This document shows positions 16,951 to 24,284 of a stretch of 64,000 nucleotides of DNA, piece after piece. A program made the position numbers and the translations under genes. Below the pieces are notes generated by a model, which saw only the letters and a list, made by a program, of their open reading frames with translations, was not told the DNA's origin and did not search any database. Every line of letters begins with the position of its first letter. Position 1 is the first letter of the stretch. The DNA is from Paenibacillus lupini (GTDB lineage: Bacteria; Bacillota; Bacilli; Paenibacillales; Paenibacillaceae): positions 186,001-250,000 of the forward strand of contig NZ_JAASRW010000009.1 in NCBI RefSeq assembly GCF_011761355.1, read 5' to 3'.

Positions 16951-17751
16951 ATGAGTAATACGATTAGTATGGAAAAGCTGATTGATTGGGGGAAGTTCGT
17001 AAAGGTTGCCTATGAGATGTATGCACAGAATCATCTGTCGCCAGTGGTGCCAACGGATTTTCCAACAGGGTGGGAACTGGTCGCGAATTTGACGATGATA
17101 CCCCGCCTTGAGAAGCTTAAGGAGAGGGAATTTGCCGGTTACATTGCGAGATCCACAGACAATCCATTGCATCAGGCAGTGGTCATTCGTGGAACGGAGA
17201 GCGCGCTTGACTGGCTGGCGGATTTCGAGTTTGTGCTGGAGACATTTCATGAGGTTCCAAACGGCGGCAAGACTGAGCGTGGATTTACGAACTTGTACCG
17301 CAGCATGATGGTGGAATATGCGGATGCAAGTCTGCCATCCCAATCGCTGATGGATTCAATCGATACACTGCCGCAAGGCACAGAGCTTCTTGTAACCGGC
17401 CATAGTCTGGGCAGCTCTCTGGCGACTTTGCATGCTTTTCTGGCAGGGAGCAAGAATATCGATGTTGAATTGGTGACATTCGCCTCCCCTCGAGTAGGAG
17501 ATAAGCTATTTGTTGAAGCGTTCCAGCGGATGAATATTCCGAACACTCGTGTATACAATAAACCGGACATCGTGCCCCAAGTTCCAGTTGAGATCGCAGG
17601 TTACCACCATCTTGAGCCTGGACTTGAGATCAACTCGACTTTATTCCCAATCAAGCACTCGATCCCATGCTATCATGCGCTTAGCACCTACTTGTACGTT
17701 CTTGGAGATACAGACGCTAATATTTCGAAGTGTCAGGCGACTCCTTCATAA
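16951..17751 (+). CDS. Class 3 lipase-fold alpha/beta-hydrolase
   Basis: Predicted serine hydrolase of the lipase class 3 family, 266 aa, without a signal peptide, so probably intracellular. The nucleophile elbow is GHSLGSS (about residue 151), the acid is probably the Asp in YNKPDIVPQVP (about 209), and the catalytic His is likely in CYHALSTYL (about 244). The oxyanion-loop R-G-T-E-S-A-L-D-W lies near residue 78. The RBS is AGGGGGAG. It is monocistronic between two terminators. Substrate not predictable. Confidence 0.85.
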   Translation: MSNTISMEKLIDWGKFVKVAYEMYAQNHLSPVVPTDFPTGWELVANLTMIPRLEKLKEREFAGYIARSTDNPLHQAVVIRGTESALDWLADFEFVLETFHEVPNGGKTERGFTNLYRSMMVEYADASLPSQSLMDSIDTLPQGTELLVTGHSLGSSLATLHAFLAGSKNIDVELVTFASPRVGDKLFVEAFQRMNIPNTRVYNKPDIVPQVPVEIAGYHHLEPGLEINSTLFPIKHSIPCYHALSTYLYVLGDTDANISKCQATPS

Positions 17752-17755
17752 GGCG

Positions 17756-17788
17756 AAGAGGCATCCGGCAGGGTGCCTCTTTCTTTTT
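17756..17788 (+). terminator. Terminator after the lipase-like gene
   Basis: AAGAGGCATCC-ggca-GGGTGCCTCTTT followed by CTTTTT. Confidence 0.9.
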
Positions 17789-17855
17789 GCCGGTTGAGCA
17801 GAGTACAGGGCAAACTTTATAATAAAGGGACAACAACAATAGAGGAGACAGCATC

Positions 17856-18176
17856 ATGAAGGAAACCGAAATGCAGCAGTGGATTCAAGATTTCTACAAG
17901 CAGCGCGGCTGGTCTAACTACGGACCATTCGAACGGATTGCTTTCCTGACGGAGGAAGTTGGAGAGACGGCAAGAGCGGTGCGGGCGATTGAGATTGGAA
18001 GGGATCGTCCAGATGAAGCCGTACAGTCTGCTGACAAGCTGAAGCAGGAATTGACGGAGGAGCTAGGCGATATTCTAGGCAATGTGTTTATCCTGGCTAG
18101 TATGTATGATGTCACGATTGGTGAGATTTTAGAGGCACATAAGGATAAGTTGAGCAAGCGATACATTAAGGAATAG
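17856..18176 (+). CDS. MazG-like nucleotide pyrophosphohydrolase
   Basis: Small all-helical NTP pyrophosphatase of 106 aa. The Mg-binding signature is E-E-V-G-E (about residue 32) followed by E-E-L-G-D (about residue 68), the ExxE...ExxD pattern of MazG/iMazG proteins. They hydrolyse NTPs or dNTPs to the monophosphate for nucleotide-pool cleaning. RBS GAGGAG. The LOG-family gene follows 17 nt downstream, so both may work on nucleotide by-products. Confidence 0.85.
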   Translation: MKETEMQQWIQDFYKQRGWSNYGPFERIAFLTEEVGETARAVRAIEIGRDRPDEAVQSADKLKQELTEELGDILGNVFILASMYDVTIGEILEAHKDKLSKRYIKE

Positions 18177-18193
18177 CAGGGAGCGGACTCACG

Positions 18194-18775
18194 ATGAATA
18201 AAATTTGTGTATTTGCTGGTTCCAATGTTGGAAACAGTCCGGAATATGAGGTGGCAGCGATTCAGCTTGGGGAGCTGATGGCTGCAAATGGGATCGAATT
18301 AGTGTATGGCGGATCCAAAATCGGCTTGATGGGCCGAGTCGCCGATGCGGTGCTGGCTAATGGCGGACGAGTAACAGGCGTTATGCCGCGTGGACTGTTC
18401 AACGGTGAGATGGCGCATACCGGTCTGACGGCGTTTCATGAAGTTGGCAATATGCATGAGCGGAAGGCGCTTATGTCGGATTTGTCAGATGGTTACATCG
18501 CTTTGCCTGGTGGACTTGGAACATTCGAAGAGCTGTTCGAGGTTGCAAGCTGGGCACAGCTTGGTATACATAAGAAGCCTGTTGGCATTCTGAATGTGAA
18601 GGGCTTCTATCAGCCGATTGCAGATATGCTGAATCAGGCCGTTGCGGCAGGATTTATGCGGGACACGAATCTTGGACTGATGCTTTTCGAAGAGAGTCCA
18701 GCCGTACTATTAGATAAAATGGCCGCTTACTCCCCGCCGGAGCAGGCGAATAAATGGGCAGAGCTGCCCAAATAA
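18194..18775 (+). CDS. LOG-family (TIGR00730) nucleoside-monophosphate phosphoribohydrolase
   Basis: Rossmann-like enzyme of 193 aa, length and motifs matching the YvdD/LOG family. YGGSKIGLMG (about residue 38), an E-R-K-A-L-M segment (about 95) and the hallmark LPGGLGTFEELFE (about 106-118) are present. The family removes ribose 5-phosphate from nucleoside 5'-monophosphates (cytokinin-activating-type reaction); in bacteria the natural substrate is usually AMP or damaged nucleotides. Probably an operon with the MazG-like gene. Confidence 0.9.
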   Translation: MNKICVFAGSNVGNSPEYEVAAIQLGELMAANGIELVYGGSKIGLMGRVADAVLANGGRVTGVMPRGLFNGEMAHTGLTAFHEVGNMHERKALMSDLSDGYIALPGGLGTFEELFEVASWAQLGIHKKPVGILNVKGFYQPIADMLNQAVAAGFMRDTNLGLMLFEESPAVLLDKMAAYSPPEQANKWAELPK

Positions 18776-18777
18776 AC

Positions 18778-18810
18778 AAAGGCTGATATCCGCTTGGATA
18801 TCGGCCTTTT
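18778..18810 (+). terminator. Terminator after the LOG gene
   Basis: AAAGGCTGATATCC-gctt-GGATATCGGCCTTTT, strong stem and T-run. A short minus-strand open frame follows at 18811-18892 (see findings). Confidence 0.92.
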
Positions 18811-18897
18811 ATATGATCGTGTAAACCTTCGTATACTTCCCAACCAGGTCCGCAAGCTCGCTCCAATGCTCGGAGTTCTCCCAGTGGATTTTTCACG

Positions 18898-19911
18898 CTA
18901 GTAAACAAACTTTCGCTGCACCATATAGCTGAAGGCGAACAGGAACATTTCGGTCATCAGTTTGGCTACGAATAATGGGATGCCGATGCTCTCATGGAAG
19001 AGATATAAAAGGGCATAGTTTGATATCATAATTACGATAACAAGGGAGAAATAACGGGGGAGCGACTTCTTAATTGCAATCCCTTGTCCTTCCGTAAACA
19101 CAAAACGGCGGTTCATCGAGAAGTTGAAGATCGAGCTGACGAGTCTTGCTCCCATCACTGATACGAGCAGGTTTGAGGTCAGCCACTGCAGCAGGAACAG
19201 CAGGACAAAATCTAGAACGGCAGAGAAGCCCGATGAGGTCATGAACTTCAGGAACGGAAAATAGATTCTGGCCGAATCCGTAAGCGGCCGAAAGTGGGAG
19301 GATTTGTTGTCCTCCAGATAGACCGTTTCGATCGGCACCTCTACAAAATCATAGCCTGCCTTAGGCGCTTCCAACAGCATATTCATTTCATATTCGAACC
19401 GGTCACCCGGCACCTCGCACAGCCAGTCCAGCATATCGGAGGAATACCCCCGAAGGCCGGTCTGCGTATCTTGAATAGGTTTGCCGGTTGCGAGGGCATA
19501 GACCATTCGGGTTGCCGAATTGCCGAAGCGGCTTCGCAGCGGTACCTTACCTGTGAATTGTCTGCTTCCTAATACAATATGATTGCGGTTCTTGCGAACA
19601 GCATCCGATATTCGAAAGATATCCTCCGGTAGATGCTGCCCGTCACTGTCGGCACAAACAACATCGTCTGCATCACCATGCTGCCTTACATAATCGAAGC
19701 CTGTCTTAAGCGCACTGCCCTTACCTCGATTGCTGGCATGCGTGAGTACCGTACAACCGGCTTGTTCTGCGGATTTGAAGATCCCGCGATAATCCTCGCC
19801 GCTGCCGTCATCTACGATCAGGATAGGGGCGTCGCCTGCCTCTTCTTTTAGATTATGAATAAGGGCTAACAGCCTTTCATCCGGCTCGTAGGAGGGGATA
19901 AGTATAGTCAT
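18898..19911 (-). CDS. Fused GT2 glycosyltransferase-GtrA flippase
   Basis: Two-domain membrane protein of 337 aa. Residues 1 to about 205 are a DPM1-like GT2 catalytic domain: nucleotide-binding VDDGSG, N-R-G-K-G-S-A-L-K, DxD-type DSDGQH and the R-F-E-Y-E-M acceptor segment. Residues about 215-337 form a GtrA domain with four hydrophobic helices and the N-F-S-M-N-R-R-F-V-F motif. Such proteins charge undecaprenyl phosphate with a sugar and are linked to its flipping. Start: ATG 19911 follows GGAGG by 8 nt; the ATG at 19926 overlaps that RBS. It is the second gene of the leftward operon with the NAGPA-type gene. Confidence 0.9.
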   Translation of the reverse strand: MTILIPSYEPDERLLALIHNLKEEAGDAPILIVDDGSGEDYRGIFKSAEQAGCTVLTHASNRGKGSALKTGFDYVRQHGDADDVVCADSDGQHLPEDIFRISDAVRKNRNHIVLGSRQFTGKVPLRSRFGNSATRMVYALATGKPIQDTQTGLRGYSSDMLDWLCEVPGDRFEYEMNMLLEAPKAGYDFVEVPIETVYLEDNKSSHFRPLTDSARIYFPFLKFMTSSGFSAVLDFVLLFLLQWLTSNLLVSVMGARLVSSIFNFSMNRRFVFTEGQGIAIKKSLPRYFSLVIVIMISNYALLYLFHESIGIPLFVAKLMTEMFLFAFSYMVQRKFVY

Positions 19912-19929
19912 ATAATCTGCCTCCATGTT

Positions 19930-20931
19930 TTAGGATTGAGGGATATAGATAATATCGCTGACACCACGTTCTTGCCCCTTGCCAAGCGGACTATTAACAA
20001 CGCGGCCCATAAAATACATCGTAGACGAGCCGCCGCCATCCAGATTGTAAGCTTCAGTTGCTCCAAGTTCCTTGAACAAATCAGCGAATTCCGTCAGTGT
20101 CATCCCACGGCTGTAGCCCGAGCTCCGTCCGTCTACGATGACGAACAGGTAGTGGTTGGCTGAGATCATTCCGATGCCTGTCCGTGGATTAGATGCTTGG
20201 ATTGATCGGTTGCCGAAGTTTTTGTCGATCTCAACATGGCTGAAATCACCGGCGATCTCGCCGTTTGTAACGAGAGCTGGCCCGAAGGAGAAGGCATTAG
20301 TTACCCCTTGAGCGAGCAGATCATCCGTAGAGGTCTCCTCTTCGTCGTAAGGCTTCATCGTGCCATCGTTAAACATGGCGAGACCAATTCTTGTTGGCTC
20401 ATCCCGATACACCGTACCATTACGGATGACGACGCCATCCTCGCGGAAGCCGTAGTAATCACCGTTAATGGCAAAGATCGCATTGTGATTAGCCGCGATT
20501 GTCGACGTGTTCTGAATAATATTGGTGCCAAAAGAGTCTTTGGCGAAAGCGGTAAGCAGGTTAGTTGTGCTGTTAAAGGTGACATCGGCGACATAGTAGG
20601 TGATCAGATCCGATCCAGAGCCGGTCTCCACCTTTTTGATGCTGATCGTCTGGTTGTCATCCTTGTAGTTCCAGTCATCGTATTCGGCATCCGCGGATGG
20701 GGTGGTGGTTGATGTTCCGCTGCTTGAACTTGAATTTGAGCTTGAATTTGAGCTCGAGCTTTGCGTAATAGATGGATTTGGTGTCACCTTCACCTCCACA
20801 TGCTCGATCAAATATCGATCAGCCAGCTTATAGAGAATGGCTGAAATGATAAGCAGGATGACAACTATAATGGTGATGATTTTGGTTTTTTTGCTGGTGC
20901 GGATAATAATAATCACTCCTTTAATAGGCAC
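19930..20931 (-). CDS. Phosphodiester glycosidase (NAGPA-type), membrane-anchored
   Basis: Predicted extracytoplasmic glycosidase of the NAGPA/DUF2233 family, 333 aa. It has an N-terminal transmembrane anchor (about residues 18-38) and a Ser/Asn/Thr-rich linker (about 52-80). The NAGPA domain shows AINGDYYGFREDG (about 155), SFGPALVTNG (about 220), R-T-G-I-G and YNLDGGGSSTM near the C-terminus. Family members cleave phosphodiester-linked sugars and occur in exopolysaccharide loci. The start is uncertain: GTG 20931 has a weak AAGG, while the best RBS (AAAGGAG, 20914-20920) lies inside and points to ATT codons just beyond. Its promoter carries the shared direct-repeat box. Confidence 0.83.
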   Translation of the reverse strand: MPIKGVIIIIRTSKKTKIITIIVVILLIISAILYKLADRYLIEHVEVKVTPNPSITQSSSSNSSSNSSSSSGTSTTTPSADAEYDDWNYKDDNQTISIKKVETGSGSDLITYYVADVTFNSTTNLLTAFAKDSFGTNIIQNTSTIAANHNAIFAINGDYYGFREDGVVIRNGTVYRDEPTRIGLAMFNDGTMKPYDEEETSTDDLLAQGVTNAFSFGPALVTNGEIAGDFSHVEIDKNFGNRSIQASNPRTGIGMISANHYLFVIVDGRSSGYSRGMTLTEFADLFKELGATEAYNLDGGGSSTMYFMGRVVNSPLGKGQERGVSDIIYIPQS

Positions 20932-20951
20932 TAGCCTTGTGTTATGGAGTA

Positions 20952-20983
20952 ATCTTAGATCGACAACCTTTAGCCAATCTTAA
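20952..20983 (-). promoter_or_regulatory. Shared-box promoter of the NAGPA/GT2-GtrA operon
   Basis: Minus strand: TTAAGATTGGCTAAAGG (20983-20967), 9 nt, then -10 TAAGAT (20957-20952). Two other promoters in the window (24134-24165 and 24203-24234) have the same box, the same 9-nt gap and the same position. There is no separate -35, as expected for activator-dependent promoters of OmpR/PhoB type. Confidence 0.82.
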
Positions 20984-21049
20984 ATGGGAGAGGGTGGGGC
21001 ACAAAGGCGGAGAGGAGGTTTTTTTGGCTCCTCCTTTTTGAGGGCGAAT

Positions 21050-21214
21050 GGGGAAGTGGATGGTGTTTGAGGGGCTGGGGTATCCCCTTCGGTCGCTGTT
21101 GCCTGCCAGGGAATTTGGATTGGAATCCGCATAGTGGATATTCCCTGCCAGGCAAAGGCGAACGCTGCGCTCCTCAAGGGATACCCCAGCTCCCTTTAAA
21201 CGATCAACTTCCCC
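21050..21214. repeat. Imperfect inverted repeat, MITE-like
   Basis: The left arm starts GGGGAAGTGGATGGTG and contains GCTGGGGTATCCCCTT (about 21074-21089). The reverse complement of the right arm starts GGGGAAGTTGATCG and contains GCTGGGGTATCCCTT. An inner pair, GCCTGCCAGGGAAT (21101-21114) and ATTCCCTGCCAGGC (21140-21153), pairs with one mismatch. Arms of roughly 70 to 80 nt surround a short centre. It could be a non-autonomous element or a structured non-coding RNA. No transposase is nearby. Confidence 0.65.
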
Positions 21215-21221
21215 GTGTATG

Positions 21222-21265
21222 ACAAATAGGAAGGAGGATCCAAACGGATCCTCCTTCCTATTTGT
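21222..21265. repeat. Perfect 20-bp inverted repeat with AAAC loop
   Basis: Arms 21222-21241 and 21246-21265 (starting ACAAATAGGAAGG and ending CCTTCCTATTTGT) are exactly complementary. No T-run follows, so a simple terminator is not obvious. It abuts the end of the MITE-like palindrome. Confidence 0.9.
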
Positions 21266-21375
21266 GTGGGTGGGAACAGGGAGGAACTAACTAACTAGCT
21301 TCAGGGTTCTAGCGAACCCCGGTACGCCGCAATATCACAATCACAATCGATAGTATAAGACAACCCGGTTCCCCG

Positions 21376-22056
21376 CCTACGTTGGATTTCGTACAGCATA
21401 ATGGTGCACTAGGGTGAGTAGCTGAAGCTACATTGGATATCATCCAGCGTAATGAGTTTATTTGGTCGAACGAAGCTCATTCTGCCTAAAGTTACTGTAT
21501 AGAATCCAACGTAGCTAGCAGCAGTCTGCAATCGAGCTGATTTAGGTTGGATGAAATCCAATGTGGACGTGTCATGGTAGCTTAACTATTTACTAGAAGC
21601 AGCCCCGCCCACCTGCGTTGGATTTCGTACAGCATAATGGTGCGCTAGGGCGAGTAGCTGAAGCTACATTGGATATCATCCAGCGTAATGAGTTCATTTG
21701 TTCGAACGAAGCTCATTCTGGCGAAAGTTACTGTATGGAAACCAACGTAGCTAGCAGCAGTCTGCAATCGAGCTGATTTAGGTTGGAGGAAATCCAACGT
21801 ATGGACGCGTCAAGGTAGCTTAACTAGTTTCTAGAAACAGCCCCACCCGCCTACGTTGGATTTCGTACAGCATAATGGTGCACTAGGGCGAGTAGCTGAA
21901 GCTACATTGGATATCATCCAGCGTAATGAGCTCATTTGGTCGAACGGGGCTCATTCCGGCGAAAGTTACTGTATAGAATCCAACGTAGCTAGCAGCAGTC
22001 TGCAATCGAGTTGACTTAGGGTGGAGGAAATCCAACGTGGACGCCTCATGGCGATT
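21376..22056. repeat. Three tandem copies of a ~237-bp repeat
   Basis: Copies begin at 21376, 21612 and 21850 (each from CCT(A/G)CGTTGGATTTCG) and are about 236, 238 and about 206 bp (last one shortened). They are highly similar. Each copy holds several TTGGAT/ATCCAA motifs in both orientations (for example TTGGATATCATCCA-type and TTGGATGAAATCCAA-type dyads), GTACAGCATAATGG, and GCTAGCAGCAGTCTGCAATC. No coding frame is conserved. Function unknown. Confidence 0.92.
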
Positions 22057-22073
22057 TAACCGCATCCAGACGC

Positions 22074-22111
22074 AAAAAACGGTCATGCAGGTTTATCACC
22101 CACATGACCGC
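22074..22111 (-). terminator. Terminator of the two-component operon
   Basis: Minus strand: GCGGTCATG (22111-22103), 15-nt loop, CATGACCG, then TTTTTT. It follows the histidine kinase stop by 12 nt and separates the kinase from the tandem repeats. Confidence 0.9.
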
Positions 22112-22123
22112 TTAACTATTTAC

Positions 22124-23416
22124 TTAACTGCGTTCAGCTGACAGCTGGACGTAGAATGAGGTTACTTCATTTGGCACGCTTTTGACGTGGATTTTGCCTT
22201 TATGCTGCTCCACGATTGCTTTAGCAATAGCGAGGCCGAGGCCGTATCCGCCGTTTTTACGGGAGCGAGAAGCGTCGGCGCGGTAGAAGCGGTCGAATAT
22301 TTTGCCCAGATGCTCGGCTGGTATGCCTTCTCCGGAGTTGGTGACTGTCAGCATAATATCATGACCCTGCTTCTTCAGCGTTAGATCAATTGTACCTTTC
22401 GTATTCGTGTACTTGATGGCGTTATCGAGCAGAATCAGCGCCACCTGCTTCATTTGTTCCACGTTGCCGTTAATGGATAAGTCGGATGAGATATCATAGC
22501 TGAGTACAATATCCTTCTCGAAAATCACCGCTTCAAGCGTAAGAATGACGCTTTCCACCGCTTCACTTAAGTTGAATGGCGCGAAGATGACATTGTCCCG
22601 TGCATCATCCATTTGAGTCAAGTACAGCAGGTCGCTCGTCAGCGTCTTCATTCGCTCTGTCTCCGATTTGATATGATGCAGCCACTTCTCCTGATTGCGG
22701 ATAAGATCATCGTTATTGGATAAAAGGACATCCGCATTGGTATTAATGACGGCGAGCGGAGTGCGCAGCTCATGAGAAGCGTCGGCGATAAACCGCTGCT
22801 GCTTATCGAAAGCTTCTTTGACTGGAGAGATAGAGCGGTTCGCAAAATACCGGCTCGTGAAGTAGATCACAATGAGCATAATAAATCCTACCACAAGGAA
22901 AGTGTATAAGAGCGTCATCAAGAATTGATGCTGATTCGTGACGTCAAGGAATACAACAGAATATCCATTAGGGGTCACCTGCTTGTCAAAAGCCCAGCGG
23001 TTACCATCCAGGTTGAACTCACCTTGATCGGAATGATCTGTAGAAGCGGCTTTGATCGCAAGTGCGTAGAAGTCGCTGTCCATATCGAAGCGGGAATCCG
23101 TCTTTGTAATATTCCAATCACTATCCGCTTCAAGTGCGAAGGATACGGATCGCTCGGGCGGCGGACCGCCTTTCATACTGCCTTCGGGTGACATCATATC
23201 CCCGTGGCCGCCGCCATGACTGCCGCCGCCGTACTTACCGCCATCAGGACCGTCCTGTTTGCGATAAAACTCCGATACTTGCATGAGATCATCATTCATG
23301 GTCTTACGGTTGTTCTGATAAGTAATCGTATAAATCGTAATAAAGGCCAGAATCATAATAAAGCTGATGATGACCATATTCACAATCAAAAATCGGTTGC
23401 GCAGCCGATTAAACAT
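22124..23416 (-). CDS. Sensor histidine kinase
   Basis: Membrane sensor kinase of 430 aa. TM1 is about 9-31, an extracytoplasmic sensor of about 135 residues follows, and TM2 is about 167-187. The H box ASHELRTPL carries phospho-accepting His215; N box LLDNAIKYT and G boxes GEGIP and GGYGLGLAIAK are intact. Only a short linker, no full HAMP, lies between TM2 and the H box. The sensor has a Gly/His/Met-rich stretch (about residues 58-88, G-G-G-S-H-G-G-G-H-G-D-M-M) that resembles a metal- or polyanion-binding loop. Its start touches the regulator stop (1-nt overlap). Confidence 0.93.
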   Translation of the reverse strand: MFNRLRNRFLIVNMVIISFIMILAFITIYTITYQNNRKTMNDDLMQVSEFYRKQDGPDGGKYGGGSHGGGHGDMMSPEGSMKGGPPPERSVSFALEADSDWNITKTDSRFDMDSDFYALAIKAASTDHSDQGEFNLDGNRWAFDKQVTPNGYSVVFLDVTNQHQFLMTLLYTFLVVGFIMLIVIYFTSRYFANRSISPVKEAFDKQQRFIADASHELRTPLAVINTNADVLLSNNDDLIRNQEKWLHHIKSETERMKTLTSDLLYLTQMDDARDNVIFAPFNLSEAVESVILTLEAVIFEKDIVLSYDISSDLSINGNVEQMKQVALILLDNAIKYTNTKGTIDLTLKKQGHDIMLTVTNSGEGIPAEHLGKIFDRFYRADASRSRKNGGYGLGLAIAKAIVEQHKGKIHVKSVPNEVTSFYVQLSAERS

Positions 23417-24093
23417 TAGGTGGTCGCCTCCAGTACATAACCAACGCCTCGAATAGTATTAATCTTCACCGAGGATTGCAGGAACACGAGCTTTTTGCGT
23501 AAGAAAGAGATGTAGACTTCCACGTTATTATGCTCCACATCCGAATCATAGCCCCACAGCTTCTCAATAATCTGCTCTTTGGACGTCACCGCCGTTTTCC
23601 GCAGAATGAGCAGCTCCATCAGCTCGCTCTCCTTTAGAATGACTTTCAGCTCTTTCCCCTTGCACATCAGCTTCAGATTAGCTGTATTCAGTTCAATATC
23701 GCCGAACTTAAGTCCATCCTCGGGTACAACCTCGCCTCTTCTTCTTAAGGCCGCTCTTATGCGGGCAAGCAGCTCGCCGGTCGAGAAAGGTTTGGAGATA
23801 TAATCATCAGCTCCATAATCGAGCCCGGTAATTTTATCATTAACTTCTCCCTTGGCTGTCAGCAGAATAACGGGTGTTGCGATTCCTTCATCCCGAATCT
23901 TCTTCAGCACCGTAATCCCGTCCATCTCCGGAAGCATGATATCAAGCAGCAGGAGATCATAGATGCTGCATAAGGCATTATCGAGTCCCGATTGGCCGTC
24001 ATGAACGACGTCTACGGAGTAATTATTCTTTTTCAAAATTTGAGATAAGGCATCTGCCAGATTCACTTCGTCTTCTACTATTAGTATTCGCAT
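23416..24093 (-). CDS. OmpR-family response regulator
   Basis: Response regulator of 225 aa. Receiver domain 1-115 with acidic pocket E7-D8, phosphorylation site D51 (LLLDIMLPEMDG), T79 and K101 (KPFS). The C-terminal winged helix (about 130-222) shows the OmpR/PhoB pattern ending E-V-Y-I-S-F-L-R-K-K-L and T-I-R-G-V-G-Y. Its promoter contains the same box as the flanking operons, so autoregulation is likely. It probably activates the NAGPA/GT2 operon leftward and the VTC operon rightward. Confidence 0.94.
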   Translation of the reverse strand: MRILIVEDEVNLADALSQILKKNNYSVDVVHDGQSGLDNALCSIYDLLLLDIMLPEMDGITVLKKIRDEGIATPVILLTAKGEVNDKITGLDYGADDYISKPFSTGELLARIRAALRRRGEVVPEDGLKFGDIELNTANLKLMCKGKELKVILKESELMELLILRKTAVTSKEQIIEKLWGYDSDVEHNNVEVYISFLRKKLVFLQSSVKINTIRGVGYVLEATT

Positions 24094-24133
24094 GGAGCAT
24101 TCCTCTTTTCGTTATTGCTACCCTCGCAAACTT

Positions 24134-24165
24134 ATTATAGGAAGAGAACCTTTAATCAATCTTAA
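24134..24165 (-). promoter_or_regulatory. Shared-box promoter of the two-component operon
   Basis: Minus strand: TTAAGATTGATTAAAGG (24165-24149), 9 nt, TATAAT (24139-24134). The box is made of TTAAGA and TTAAAG half-sites 10 bp apart. This is the consensus-like -10 of the three shared-box promoters, so basal expression is plausible. Confidence 0.85.
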
Positions 24166-24202
24166 CTCGGACAAACGAACCTGAAATAACTTTACAAAAC
24201 AT

Positions 24203-24234
24203 TTAAGATTCATTAAAGGTTCCCACTCTAAGAT
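24203..24234 (+). promoter_or_regulatory. Shared-box promoter of the VTC/DUF4956/beta-helix operon
   Basis: TTAAGATTCATTAAAGG (24203-24219), 9 nt, TAAGAT (24229-24234). It faces the two-component promoter box 37 bp away in opposite orientation, giving a divergent control region for both operons. Confidence 0.85.
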
Positions 24235-24284
24235 ACAGTCATGAGCAGGCGGCAAGCTGGCCGCATGAAAGGAGCCTCAAGAAG

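Larger units (their letters stand above)
20984..21375. other. Gene-free region with a MITE-like palindrome and hairpins
   Basis: No supported gene. Contents in order: a terminator-like stem AGGAGG/CCTCCT with T-run (21013-21039), a large imperfect inverted repeat (21050-21214), a perfect 20-bp-stem hairpin (21222-21265), and about 110 nt of unassigned sequence leading into the tandem repeats. Confidence 0.7.

Noticed and set aside
21376..22056. Replication origin or iteron array
   Set aside because: Units are ~237 bp, no DnaA-box cluster or replication gene nearby; chromosomal intergenic repeat fits better.
21883..22086. Short ORF inside the third tandem repeat copy
   Set aside because: Not conserved in the other two copies and without an RBS.
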